Shown here: positions 12,919 to 24,690 of the stretch, one piece after another | How the letters are laid out: every line of letters starts with the position of its first letter | Numbering within the stretch: position 1 is the stretch's first letter | Origin: Trichosphaerium sp. ATCC 40318 | Lineage: Eukaryota; Discosea; Flabellinia; Trichosidae | DNA length: 64,000 nucleotides | Reading direction: 5' to 3' | Assembly (NCBI GenBank): GCA_038496445.1 | Contig: JALMLS010000461.1 | Span: forward strand, 1-64,000 | Position numbers and translations under genes: made by a program | The notes under the pieces: model-generated | Databases searched by the model: none | The model's input: the letters and a program-made list of their open reading frames with translations, nothing else | What the model was told of the DNA's origin: nothing

Positions 12919-14849
12919 TTAGTCTTCCAAGATAACTGGAGCATCACGTGTAGAATCTATTGGTTCACCGTTGATTGCTATAGTATCACTATTATTATTT
13001 ACGTCATTATCCGCATTAAAACTTGTATCACCACCATCAGCACTTGTTTTCTTGCCAAACATTTTTTTGAGTTTAAGCCATAGTGCTACTTCTTTTTTCT
13101 TTGAAGTTACATTAACAATCAAGAACCCTGAAATAACTAACACAGACCCCTATATCAGCATTAGAGATAGTCTTACAATGTACGTTAAAAAGAATTACCA
13201 GAACGTATATCCAAGAGTATGCCTTGCCTTTCCAGAAATGCTCTGTTAAAAGAGCAAGTGGAACCGAACAAGAAAGGCCGAATGTTGCAATCAGTGGTGA
13301 TGTCAGTAGAATGGCCAGTGACCATAAAAGATCTGATATAACTGTACCAATAAACCCATTCAGGAGTAAATATCTAAAGACAGCAGGCTTTGGCCATTCA
13401 AACTTGAACAAAGTTAAAAATCTAATAAAACGATTGCAAAAAAAAAGTAATTACTTACAGTTTCACCATACGGTTCTGGTATGTAGTTTAGTATGATCAA
13501 TAAAGGCCATAGTAATAATGCTATCCAAGCACCAACATATCCTATAGAGTATGTTAACATTCAAGCTAAGTGAACAAAAGAGATAGGTACCAAAGAAAAG
13601 TGGCATGTTCGCTTTTTTCTCATTTTTGATTTTCTTCTTCAGAAAAACAGTGTAAGCGCCATAACAAAGAGCAGAGAATAGCCCAAGTAAATCTCCAACA
13701 AGAGTAGAGGTTGATATCTTAGTATCCTTATAACTTACAATAGCAACTCCAGAAACACTGCAAAGATATTAACATAAAAATAAAAAAAATAAAAATCCAA
13801 GTTGGGTCACAACAAGCGTTACGCACGTTATGAAAACAGCTAGTAGTTTTCCTACAGAAAACTCTTCTATCTTAAAAAATGAACCTATCACATGATAAGA
13901 ACATAAAAGTCGTACCAAACGGTGAAACAATCAGAAAAAATTGAGAAGAGTTCGTACCAATGATTAGCGTGAAGAAACTTGCTGTGTTCGATATTATGAT
14001 ATTAGAGCCAACTGACGTATGCAATAATGATATATTATATGATACATTAGCTAAGAACCAAATAGGCGTGAATTGAAGAGCTATTTTGACTAGTTGCTAT
14101 AAAACACAGTTAACATTAAATAAATAATGTACAGACATTACGTAAGAAGTAAATGGTGTTTCGTCATCTTCAACTTTGATATCACTCCCACTGAGGCTGT
14201 CACTCTCTGTGCTGGTATCTTCACTTGATATTCTTTCATCATTGATAGGCGTATCAACACTCTCGTAATCTATAGAGGGACAATAAGCGTAACTCCAAAA
14301 AAATGAGAAAAAAAACAACTTTTTGTTTCAACAAAATCTTCGTGTCGTTTTCGCGATTTTACAAGTTGTAACGTGAGTAAAAAGTTGATCATTGACGATG
14401 TAGTGCAAACCTCGTTAATATTTAGCTCTGACATTTTTTCTTTGACATTTGGAGTAAAAAATGCTTGTAGAGTGATACTACGCGCGTTTGGTGCTCTCTG
14501 AGCGTTAAAAAGTTCCATACCTTGTTTTGAGCATAGTTTACGTATTTTTTGAATAAGTGGCGCTATAACGTATCGCCAAAGGGGTACAAGGACCAAGAAA
14601 ACGGAAAAAAGGCTAATTAAAATTAGGTTGATTTAAAACAATTAAAAGTACCTTGATTGGAATAGATACGTAAGCATAAATGGTTTAGGAAATGATTGCT
14701 CCGCGAAAATGAACTTGATGAGGAATCCTGAACCAACCTTTCAAAATGTCACGCAAAGGAATAATTACGTATAGACATACCCATATAAGCACAACAGTGG
14801 CCAAAGTGAGTAAACCTAGAACCCATCGGGAAACTAACTTTAAACCCAT
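12919..14849 (-). CDS. SLC35F5-like membrane transporter
   Basis: A drug/metabolite-transporter-superfamily protein of about ten TM segments. The start MGLKLVSRWVLGLL gives the first TM. A hydrophilic loop rich in Ser, Asp and Glu (SSEDTSTESDSLSGSD) follows TM2-TM3, as in the SLC35F5/yeast YML018c family. The block NGFIGTVISDLLWSLAILLT, followed by PLIATFGLSCSVPLALL, is the diagnostic C-terminal motif of that family. A cytoplasmic tail with DNDVNNNSD ends VILED. The substrate is not established for this family; location is usually vacuolar or endomembrane. At least eight short introns are present. The exact splice after the first exon was not settled. Confidence 0.8.
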
Positions 14850-15104
14850 TATTACACGACACCGGTAGTGAGATCGTACAACCTGCGGTGCTAAAACCAC
14901 CGCAAGAAAGAAAGAAAGTCGCATTTAGTAAAAGACTTCTGCAAAGTTGTTCCCTTCCTGCTCGTGATTTCACGTCACTGAACATACCTTGCCAACTGCG
15001 TCAGTAGCACGTTATCGCACTACTATACTTCATTCTCAAACTGGTAAAGCCCATAAACAGATACATGAGGTTTATTACAGAAATACAATTTTAGTTTTTG
15101 TTGA

Positions 15105-15911
15105 CTAAGATGAGTCTGAGCCAGATTCAGAATCTGAGTCATCACCACCTCCCTTTTTGGCCTTAGGAGCTTCAGCATTCTCAACAACTTGTTGATATCC
15201 TGCTTGTAATTGTGGATCATCGAACTTCTGAAGGGATGCACCAGTAAAGCTAAAATTTGACTTTCCAGCTAGTTTGGTATACTTCCTTAACATTTTCGCA
15301 AACGGTACAATGTTTTTGCGACCTACAGAGAAGCACAGTACGACTTTACTTATTCCTTTATCACGAGGAACCAATCGAACCTAAAGAGCACGTGTTAGGT
15401 AAAAGTACTTGACATGATTTCTTTAAAAGTTGTGTACCATGTCTCTTTGTGTTGGACCTGATGCTTTCTTTTGACCCATAACGTACTTGGTATCACCATT
15501 GAGAATGAGAGTGATACAATGACTTGGATAACCAATTGGTCCTTCAACAAATAAGCATATAGTTTGCAAACAAACTACGTTTTATAGTGCAACAACATAC
15601 CTCTCTGGCCTCTATAGATAATCAAGTAGACTGTTTCTGGACGCCCATTTTTTTTATTCTCAATAAGAAGATGCATGTAGCTCTGTTTGTAGTTCGCTTG
15701 AACGAGTGACATTCCAACTTTGTATTTGAACTGATGAAATTGCCAATAACCAAGTGCTTGATACTCCGTTTTTCCTTTGATAGCTTTTGATAGCCTTTCA
15801 ATTGTTGGTACAACCTCGTGGATTGTTTGATAATTATAGAATAGATCTTTACCAATCTGTCACGTGGGTTAGTACTTCGACAAAAGCTGTACGACGCACT
15901 TGAGTACTCAT
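15105..15911 (-). CDS. Unknown family with acidic Ser/Asp tail, copy A
   Basis: The first exon is only MSTQ (complement of 15911), then an intron containing CACGTG, then IGKDLFYNYQTIHEVVPTIE. Conserved stretches include GYWQFHQFKYKVGMSLVQAN, GRPETVYLIIYRGQRGPIG, YPSHCITLILNGDTKYVMGQ and VPRDKGISKVVLCFSVGRKN. The C-terminus is a low-complexity acidic tail (DDSDSESGSDSS). There is no signal peptide or TM, so it is probably cytosolic or nuclear. The paralogue at 51420-52287 has the same exon layout and about 85% identity by eye. I do not recognise the family. Strong conservation and basic middle plus acidic tail suggest a binding protein, but that is a guess. Confidence 0.7.
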
Positions 15912-16550
15912 TTTGATTAGTTTATTATAGTTGCTTGTATTGGTGTTTACTGTGTTGAAGTTTAAGTATATGACTAAAGGTGTTGTGGGTCACGGCAACA
16001 TTTCTTCACATGAATTTTGAGAACAGAGACAAAGTTCAACAGTTCCGTGAAAGTGTTTTACACTGGATTTCACGTGACGAATAATTGCTGTGACGCCCAC
16101 TCACGTGCTCTAAAATGTTAGAGCGCCTTTTCTTGCATTCTTTCGAACAATAACACCACAAGCTATCGCAAGCGCATTAAGGCAACTTATGAGCGATTTA
16201 TCGGCGACGTGTGGTGGTTTTACGCCATCTTATGCAATGCAAACTTGTTTTTAAGAGCCTACGCTGATAGGGTGCAAGGAACCATAAGCGAGTCCATTAC
16301 GAGACTGTTTATAAACGTTTTCAAGTGTATAGAGCCACCAAACCTCTATAGTTCTTGTTAGTAGTAAGAAACCAATCGCGCATACTCTTTTGATGCTTGA
16401 CATCATTTTTGACTACAAGTAAGTAATTATTTACATTGTGGGGTAATGCGACAGTATTGAATATCAGAGAACGCCTACACTTAGTATTGATCTGTCGCTC
16501 AGAACAAGTTGTAAGCGGTAATTAACGATAATAAATTCGGAGAGGTAAGA
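15912..16550. other. Intergenic region between divergent genes
   Basis: This lies between the minus-strand gene ending its 5' side at 15911 and the plus-strand gene starting near 16551. It contains two CACGTG sites (about 16070 and 16101). No ORF of note. Confidence 0.4.
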
Positions 16551-17226
16551 ATGGATAGAGTGCCAACAAGATCATCATCAAAACCGTCAACGCTATCATC
16601 TCCTAAAGTGCAGCGCTCTCATAGTGGCAAACGAAAGCCACAAAATGCCACCGCTTTGTCTAATGCCTTACATTCAACCAGAAGGCATAAGTCATATCAT
16701 ATAGGCGAGTTACAGACCTAAGAGAAGTAAACATGCTAATATTATAATATAGGCGAGTCACCGTTAGCAAAACAGCGTGTACTACACTAAAATAAGTGAT
16801 TTACAACCTAACGATTAAAAATAATAGGGCGCTTCTAAAACGGTGTATAAAAATGACAACATTGATGCTCTGTATCAACATATGATGTTTATGGACGCCT
16901 ATGGGTTGGAAGTAGCTCGTAGACGTAGAGAACAAGTACGTTTCGTTTAACACCCAATTTAGATTCAAACCAAATGTCGCCATGTTGCGGCATGGAATTG
17001 TAGTTTTTGTTTGCAGGAGACCGCTATGGTTACGTTTTTGGACTATCGTTAACTTTTTGTTGCAGGAAGTAGCGAGACTCGCTGGCAGGACACATTTGGA
17101 TGAAGCAGTCAATTGCGTACACGCGTACGCTTTTTTGGTGGATTTTAAATATTTCACAGCAAAAACGGAAAAATACAGAAAACCAAAAACCAAGCGTATG
17201 CCGCGCGCAAAAATAGTGAAGAACTG
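16551..17226 (+). CDS. Small basic protein, unknown (tentative gene model)
   Basis: An open frame from ATG 16551 begins MDRVPTRSSSKPSTLSSPKV and is rich in Ser, Lys, Arg and His. Downstream exons read KNDNIDALYQHMMFMDAYGL, then, after an intron starting GTACGT, a short exon ETAM, and after a 37-nt intron EVARLAGRTHLDEAVNCVHA to a basic end (KRMPRAKIVKN, stop at 17226). The link between the first exon and the middle one could not be resolved by eye. Basic composition suggests a nuclear protein. The family is not recognised. Confidence 0.45.
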
Positions 17227-17280
17227 ATTTTTAGTCGTTTCCCGAAAAAATTAAAACAGTTTTTATTTGGCGGCCTCACA

Positions 17281-18727
17281 ATGTTTCGTTTCGCTCACAT
17301 ATTATGTAGTGGATTTCCTGGTACAATTTGGGCGGGTTTGAGAGGTATGTAGAATTTATTTAATTGTGACTTTGTTTCCCGCTAAAGCCCTTGTAGATGG
17401 ATCAATACAGGTTGTGCCTATACCAGACCAATCGGTACTTATTTAAACACTTAAGACAAAGTCCTCCTGGGCTTAGAATACTGGATTTTTTGCTTTTTTT
17501 AATTTGGCGTATTTATGCTGTTGTAGCATTCCCCAGACGGCCCTGATATGCCTATTATTAAAACTCTGAAAGGACATGATAAACGTGTCTATGCTATGCT
17601 TCATATAAAAGATACAATTTGGACTGGTGCCGAGGACTCTAAAATATTATTGTGGAATACTGTATGTTGTTTTGAAAACACATTTTTCGCGGTTAACTTT
17701 AAGATAGAAGCTTGAAGTGTATCAAACAATAACAGAGCATAAAGGTACTTATCGTCTATGTCATGTGATGTGTAGTTAAGTATGTATTTAGGCCTTATAA
17801 AGGCGATTATAAATGCATCTACAAAAGAATCAAGGCTGAGGGTTTTATCTGGTGATACTTCAGGATGTTTATGTATATGGGAACCTGAGAAAAAGCCTTC
17901 TGCTGATGGCACAACATTTGCTTGTGTTGGTAAAGTTCAGATTATTGATCCTATTTGTAGTTTAGCTATTGACACTAGTACGTTGAAGAGGACTTTTGAT
18001 CTGTTTTATTTCGTTGCTGACATGTGTAAAAAATAGAATCAAAAAAGAATAAGAATCTTGCTTGGGTTGGTACTTATATAAGCATATACTTGATAGACAT
18101 CAAAGACAAGAAGGTTTATGCAAGTTTTAAAGGCCATTCAGGTATGAGGTTTGAGCGCTGTGGCTTAAGTACTGATTTCTTTTTTTCAAAGCTATGGTAC
18201 GCGGTATAGTCTTTATTAATGAGACGGAAGTATGGAGCAGTAGCTCTGATCAAATTGCAGTGTGGAATCCAGTACGTTCTCTTGGTCATCTAAAACTATT
18301 TTATTCATTTACAGCGATTGTTGTGGATGTTAACATTGTTTTTTTTGTAGAAGAAGATTAAGAAAGGTCTCGATAAAGAGATTGAGCCGATTACTCGGTT
18401 AACACAGCATGAAGGTGCTGTTACATGTCTAGAACTAGTTAAAGTTGGTAATTATGAGCACGTATGGAGTGGTTCTTTTGATACATCAGTGCGACTTTGG
18501 TCTGCGAAGGTACTTTTTTTTCTTTTTTTTTTCTCAGTTGGAGGCGTATTTCTGAATTTCTCTAGGATCGTACGGCGTTTGACAAGTTAGATGCCCATCA
18601 AGATATGCTTATGGGACTTCACTTTGTGAAGGATAAGTCTGGCACTTTTGTTGTGAGTGCTTCTAGAGATAAGAAGCTGAATTATTGGCGATACCGTAAT
18701 ATTACAGTTAGTGATAACGAAAAGTGA
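17281..18727 (+). CDS. WD40-repeat beta-propeller protein
   Basis: The start MFRFAHILCSGFPG leads into seven or so WD40-type blades: GTIWAGLRGALVDGSIQV, LKGHDKRVYAMLHIKDTIWT with the GAEDSKILLWNT blade end, VLSGDTSGCLCIWEPEK, FKGHSG..EVWSSSSDQIAVWNP, LTQHEGAVTCLELVKVGN with SGSFDTSVRLWSAK, and LDAHQDMLMGL with VVSASRDKKLNYWRY. Blades are split by introns of about 40-70 nt. The protein is almost all propeller with no extra domain, so it is probably a scaffold or adaptor. The blade style (VWSGSFDTSVRLW) recalls the WD40 part of inositol polyphosphate 5-phosphatases, but no phosphatase domain is present. It is 55 bp downstream of the preceding model on the same strand. Confidence 0.75.
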
Positions 18728-18908
18728 ATTTTGTAAATCTTACTTGTACATAAAAAAACCTGAAGACCAATAAGCTGTTAAACTGACCTTGAGTCTTGTT
18801 AGACTGCTCTGCCCGCGAGTCCGTCGTAGATACTGAAGGAAATGCACTAGTGCTGCCTTAATTGAAATTGTATTTTCGTTTGAACACATTACATAGAAAG
18901 GGCGTTAT

Positions 18909-20063
18909 ATGAGTTACCCTACGCGTGATGATATTGAACATACAGAGGTAACTTCTTTTAGTAGAATGACAGGCTAATGTGTCAAAGCTGGAGCTCAAAG
19001 AAGCTCAAGAGGAGGCGTGGGTACTTGTTAATCAGGTAAACGAAAAAGTAGCCAAAATTTGGGAAAAGATGACTGTAGAGCACCGAGACGTTAAAAAACG
19101 CAAGGTACGTAGCACAGTAGCTATTGTATAATATCTGTTAACGAGTTGATCTCGTATCAGGCAAAACAACTGTTAACACGCGCCAAACATACATACGAGC
19201 AAATACAACGTTACCTGGACCAGTCAGAAAGTGTGATTGCTCTTAACACGTTACAGACTGAAAATAATCAACAAACAGGTACAGCACTTTTGCTATGAGC
19301 TAGAGGTTTCTATCGCACCAACACTTGATTAGCTGTTTAACTGCTTTTGTGAAGGTCTTGATATCGACGGATTTGAGCCAGATGATCCAGTACCTATTAA
19401 AACAGTACAGAGGTGGTGGCAGCGTTTATTACAAATAATAAGCGAGTTTTTTAAGGAGGTACATCAAGCGGTCACTTTTGTTTCTACAAAGTTGTGACTT
19501 ATTGCTTGATTCAAGGATGTTGCGCTTATGTTTGCTCCTGTTCGTCAATTTTTAACACAATTTGCGTCGTCACGTGATTCGATAGAGTCAAGGCTTATGG
19601 AAAAACAAGATGCTATTGTTGTAGAAGATGCGCTGGTGTCTTGTGAAAAGAGGTTGAAGCGACTGGAAGACACGATAAAAAGAAAAAATCCAAAACTGGC
19701 AAAAAGTGCAAAGTACGCTTGTATTTTTTGTGAGACACTACAGCTTATAATGCCATTAGAGAACGATTTGATAAGGAATGGGATAAGTTATCTAGACACA
19801 CAGATCATCCAGAAGTAGCAAAGTTTTGGTCAAAGGCAGCAATCACTTTGAGTCAATATGAAAGCGTTTTTTTAGCAAATGCAGAGAATTATGAACAAGA
19901 GAGAAGGGCACGCTTGGAAGCAGTTAAGGATAATGTGAGAAAAATGCAGATGGATGTAAGAAAAGCTAATGCTATTCTTGATGCAAGAATGGAAGCAGAG
20001 CTTGAGAAGCTTAAACATGAAGCAAATGAAGTAATCGAAAAAGTCGAGGACGCAAAAAAATGA
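18909..20063 (+). CDS. Coiled-coil protein, BAR-like (unknown)
   Basis: Starts MSYPTRDDIEHTE; the first intron is only 25 nt. The protein is almost entirely helical and highly charged: SKLELKEAQEEAWVLVNQVN, a middle section with VQRWWQRLLQIISEFF, then RLMEKQDAIVVEDALVSCEK, and a long Lys/Glu/Ala-rich C-terminal coiled coil (EAELEKLKHEANEVIEKVED, stop at 20063). The length and the arrangement of long amphipathic helices suit a BAR/sorting-nexin-type fold, but no diagnostic motif is seen. There is no TM or signal peptide. At least five short introns. Confidence 0.6.
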
Positions 20064-20276
20064 AAACTTGATTGAAGTCCTTGCTTTGTAAAAATAGCTG
20101 TACAAATAAAATTATACGTCGGAGACTAAAAGAAATTGCATCCAATGTTTACTAAGCGAAGAAAATAGCAAATGCACTTTAAGTTAGTGGCCGTTCGTTT
20201 TCAGTGAACTTTGCGACGAAATTAGGCTAACTTCTGTTTTTAACTTCTGTTCTACATAGCAATCTTGCGATTAGCC

Positions 20277-22848
20277 ATGCTAACAACACCTCTGATACAC
20301 TATATTCACACATTAAACGAGAATAATCTATGGAAGTTGAGTTCTAAAAATCGTTGGACAAGGAAAACTTTAAAAGATGCCAACGATGTACCAAACGATG
20401 ACGTACAGCATCTAGGCGTGGTTTTCAACAAACAACACTGCCAACGTTATGAAGCACAGTACTCTCGATTTACCTACAATAAAGAAGCACGGAGCATACC
20501 AGGGACGAAACTTCAAGCGCTCGAACGTTTTGTAAACCTCGTTTTTCTCGATTTGAGTCATATGTACCTCACAAGCGTAGAATGGGACTTATTAAAGGTA
20601 CGACCAATCTCAAACCTCCTGTCAGATGAATAATAATAATTTATCGCCAAATACCATTTTGAGTACAGTAACCGCGTATACAATGATACTAACAGCGTCA
20701 TAGCCGATGAAATCCCTCAAACGTTTGGATTTAAGCCAAAACAAGTTAACAGAGTTTGTACGTCATTCTAGTCGCTATCTCGCTTCTAAATACCTCAAAG
20801 GAAGGCGTATGTGCCTTAACATCGCTTCAAGTACTTTGTGTTAATTCGAATAACGTCAAAAAGTGTCCAACAAGCATTGACAAACTGTTTAACCTCGAAC
20901 GACTTGATTTACGTCAGAATGCTCTAAAAAGACTACCTTGTAAACTTGCTAGATGTAAGAACATAAACCAACTTACGTTATCAGATAATCCGTTAGAATT
21001 TCCTCCAAACAAGATCGTGCGCAGTGGTAAGTTAGGAGTTTTTCTCATTTTTTTCTAATATTCTTCTGTGAAACTTTGGCTCATCCTCTTACTAGGTACT
21101 TCTGCCGTTTTGGATTTTCTGTCTAGACACATAGCACGTGAGTTTTAATTATTGTTTATTCCCTTTGTTACACTAACATCCGACCTAAGCATCGGTTGTT
21201 ATTGATCCCTCAACGCTTTCAAAGGATGTTAAAGCTTTTCAAAGTATGGACAATGAAAATATGGTAACTTTGAAAGGAAGTGATAGCGACGAGCTTATTA
21301 AAACACAAAAGGTTATGTGAAAACTACAATCGTGTTTGCTAAATGAATTACTAGTATTACCTTGAGGCTGCGTGCCCGATGCTTTTGAAGAACATCATTG
21401 GTAACGAAATTATTCTTGATACATCGTGCGATGTATTAAGTCAATATATATCATTCTTGCATGGTTGTACGTGCACTTTTTAAGTTGTTTAGTAGCAGAA
21501 GCTAAAAGTAACACTTAGCTGATTTGAAGCTCTCAAAAGAAAACGCACATGAAAAGCTTCTCTTCTCAAAAGGTAAGCAAGAAAATCATTTGTTTGTTTT
21601 TGATTGTTATGTTAGAGTATCTACCTTTTGATGACGAATCTGAGTATCAAAATAAATATGAAGAAAGAGTGTACAATAGTAAGGTACTTACCGTCTTTGA
21701 TTTCATGATGTACATCCTAATTCAATTGTCAAGAAATTAATCAAAGAAACGCTTGAGAATATGCACAATATAAACTTGATCATGGAAGGTATGGTACCAT
21801 CGCCACCGCCTCTTCCCGGTCAACCAAATATGGCCGCAGATGATGCACCTCAACCTCCGCCAGCACCACCACACCCAGGCAATGCACCACCTCCACCACC
21901 GCCACCTCCACCTGGCGTAGCAGTACCTCCACCACCGCCTCCTCCACCTGGCATAGCAGGACCACCACCACCACCGCCACCACCTCCTATTCTTCCTCAT
22001 TTGAGAATTGGGCCTTTTATACCTCGACCAAAACCTTTTTGTTTAGTTCCACCACCTAAACGAACTGTGAATCAGTCTTCAAAACATATCATCGATGCTT
22101 TACCATTTGTTTATTGTGCAATGAAGAAATTGTTTATTTGTGACGATGGAAAAGATATTGTATTCACTTTTCCTGGAACAAATGATACACTAAGAGCACA
22201 TAAAGCTATCCTCATCATGAGGTGTGAGCACTATAAGATACTCTTTGATGGTCCGTTTAAGGACTCTGGCTCAGAAAGTAAGGACATCGAAATATCTTCT
22301 TATGTTAATATCTTGTTTAGTTGTTGTTCCTGATATTGCTTTTCCTATCTTCAAGATAATTTTAGAGTTTTTATACACAGACGAAGCAAAAATAGATCCT
22401 GATGATGCCGTTGAAGTTCTTCTTGCTGCGAACCAATTCAGACTTTTAAGGTTCGAATAACACTCAATTCCCATTTTTTTCTAACTTCGCATCAGACTCC
22501 AACAACTAGCTGAGGATGTGATTTCTGAATATATTGATGAAGACAACGCTGCAGGTACTACGAATAACAAGATTCAATAGTACTTCTTTATTAATATGTT
22601 GATATATAGGGTTATTTGAGTTGACAGATAGATTGTATATTACACAACTTCGAAAACATTGTCAGATATTTCTTTATAATAATCTTGAACTTGTAAAGTC
22701 TACTGTTGACTTGAAAGATTATTTACCTGAAGAATTGGAAAAAGAAGTAACTGGTCATGATGCTTCAGAGAATATAGAAAACGAGCGTAAAAAATCAATA
22801 TCAAACGTTAAGGAAAAGTTGCTTGCTATGATAGCCGTAAAACAATAA
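20277..22848 (+). CDS. LRR protein with polyproline and BTB domains
   Basis: Start ATG 20277 (MLTTPLIHYIHTLNENN). The N-terminal third has leucine-rich repeats: ALERFVNLVFLDLSHMYLTS, LKRLDLSQNKLTEF, LTSLQVLCVNSNNVKKCP, LFNLERLDLRQNALKRLP. A central exon (21761-22333) carries an FH1-like polyproline run with blocks of up to ten Pro. It then enters a BTB/POZ domain: DGKDIVFTF, LRAHKAILIMRCEHYKILFD, FKIILEFLYTDEAKIDPDDA and VEVLLAANQFRLLRLQQLAE, followed by a BACK-like stretch. An upstream segment (DASCPMLLKNIIGNEIIL) may be a second, degenerate BTB. BTB proteins usually recruit Cul3 ligase; polyproline may bind SH3/profilin-type partners. That LRR, polyproline and BTB lie on one polypeptide is inferred from consistent frame across introns. 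Confidence 0.75.
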
Positions 22849-23052
22849 GTTTACAAACATAAACCCTCTGTACATTGTAAATAAAGTAGATAAGTTAGAG
22901 TAAACAAAAGAGTCTTCGTGAAGCAGTTGAAAGAATGATAGTAATTGAGCTATTTGTAGAAAAGAAAGTGTTGCCATGAATGGCATGCTTTCTGAAAGAG
23001 AAATTGAGCAGTTTGGGTACTATCCTTTATTGTGTCAATGCGTCTGTCTAGG
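22849..23052. other. Short intergenic gap
   Basis: 3' flank of the LRR-BTB gene (AATAAA at about 22880) and of the convergent mucin-like pseudogene. Nothing else seen. Confidence 0.3.
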
Positions 23053-24133
23053 TCAACATGGTTTACTAATTAAGACAATACAACAATGCCAGAAAACCAT
23101 AAAACAAATAGAATTCAAGCTATTCGAAGAAGATGTTGTAGTTGTAGCTACAGGTGTACTTGGTGGTTGTGTTGGTGCCTGTGTCACAACAACTTGAGTG
23201 GTTGGTGTGGCTATGGTTGGTTGTACTGTTGTTAGTGATATTGGAAACGTTGGAACAGAAGTTGGTGGCAGTGTAGTTGGAAGTAGCGTTGGAGGTTGCG
23301 TTGTTGGTTGAGCTGTAGGAGATTGTGTTGTTGGTGGAGTAGTTGGAGTCTGTGTCATCGGAGGTTGCGTTGTTGGAGGTAGAGGTGTTGGAGACAGTGT
23401 AGGAGGTAATGTTTTTGGAGGTAGTTGTTGGTGGAAGTGTTGTTGGAGGTAGCGTTGTTGGAATTGGTATCATGAAAAATGCAAAGTGTATTTTTACGCT
23501 ACCAGATTGTGGTGGAACTACGAAACTAAAATACCAAAATGTTAGTATAAAGTAAAAGCAATTGGCACTTGAACATACGTGAATGATGTTGAATTGAATG
23601 CGAAATTAGTTATAGGGTTTGAAAAAGCTTGAGAAAATATTGAAAATCCTTGAAGTACAGTTAGAAGGAAGTACAGTTAGAAGTTACACTTTGGTAACTT
23701 GTTTTGCTTGTATACCTCCTATAACTGGTTAGTCCATCAAACACTCTACTGTGAACTCAGGTGTCTGGTCAGTTGTGAAGGTAGCAAAGCTGTGTACCAG
23801 CGAACTACTGGAGAAATCAAATGTGTGTCGCCACTGAGCAAAAGTAGCAGAATACTCTATTACAGCTGTTGTAGAATTAACAATGAAGTTGGGATTGTTT
23901 GGTTCATTAGAATTAGGTCCTAAAATATCTGGGCCAGATGCAATTCTTATTGTACATATTCCTGAATCGCCTTCACCTACATGGAGAAGTTAATGAAAAG
24001 TTACCAAAACACAGTGTTGCTACTCTTCTTTTTTTCAAGTGCCAAAATACAGCTTCTCTATCTATGGCAAGTACGTACTTAAAGAAAGCGCCAAGGTGAA
24101 TAGAGTACATAAACATAGAAGTGCTTTAATCAT
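23053..24133 (-). pseudogene. Third, diverged copy of mucin-like surface gene, broken
   Basis: The signal-peptide exon and first intron (complement of about 24000-24133) are nearly identical to the arm copies. The ectodomain is clearly diverged (EPNNPNFIVNSTTAVIEYSA) and ends VECLMD followed by TAA where the right-arm copy has Gln (VMDQPVIGG). The last exon has PTTLPPTTLPPTTT, then a one-base frame change before a Pro/Thr region (TQTPTTPPTTQSPTAQPTTQ), and a Ser-rich plus hydrophobic GPI-like tail. It has the same orientation as the left-arm gene and sits 1.2 kb inside the right arm. It represents an older duplication. Confidence 0.75.
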
Positions 24134-24320
24134 TGTGTGAAAATAATAACAATAGATAGCTTAACCCGTGATACTTGACAAAAATAGCAATAGGGATATT
24201 GTGTTTTGTTTTGTGTTTTTTCTGCGTTAAAATAATGGAATTAATTGATCATCGCTAATATGGTTCTCTGATTTTGTGACGTCGTTTTCGTTTAGGCGAA
24301 TGCCAAAATTCGTATTAACT

Positions 24321-24690
24321 TAAGGGCCAGCACAGTTTTTGCACAAAGCTTACAATTTGTCAAAATTGTAGAAATTGCAGAAATTGTAGAAATTCGCAAA
24401 ATGGCAATTTGCTACTTTTACTGCATTTTATGGAATCTTTACAATGCTATTTCTCATCACTGCAATCATTGTTGTACTTTTGATTGTGCCTCATAGTACA
24501 CAATATACTATAGAGTACTGTGAAGTAGTGAGAAATTATTTCGTTAATTCAGTGGTGAGAAAAGGTATTGCCAATGCTGCCAATTTATTTTCTAATTTGT
24601 AATTTTAGGTATTTTCGCAATTTCTAATTTTAGGCAATTCGGCAAATTGCACAAATTGTACAAATTACACAAAAACTGTGCTGCCCCTAA
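24321..24690. mobile_element. MITE-like element, about 370 bp
   Basis: Ends are inverted repeats: left AGGGCCAGCACAGTTTTTG, right the complement AGGGGCAGCACAGTTTTTG (one mismatch). Just inside, both ends carry AAATTGTA/CAAATTG-type short repeats in inverted arrangement. No coding capacity. The target-site duplication could not be defined. It is consistent with a non-autonomous DNA transposon. Confidence 0.65.

Noticed and set aside
21737-22000. A Trp/Arg-rich open frame antisense to the polyproline exon
   Set aside because: An antisense artefact of CCN-rich codons.
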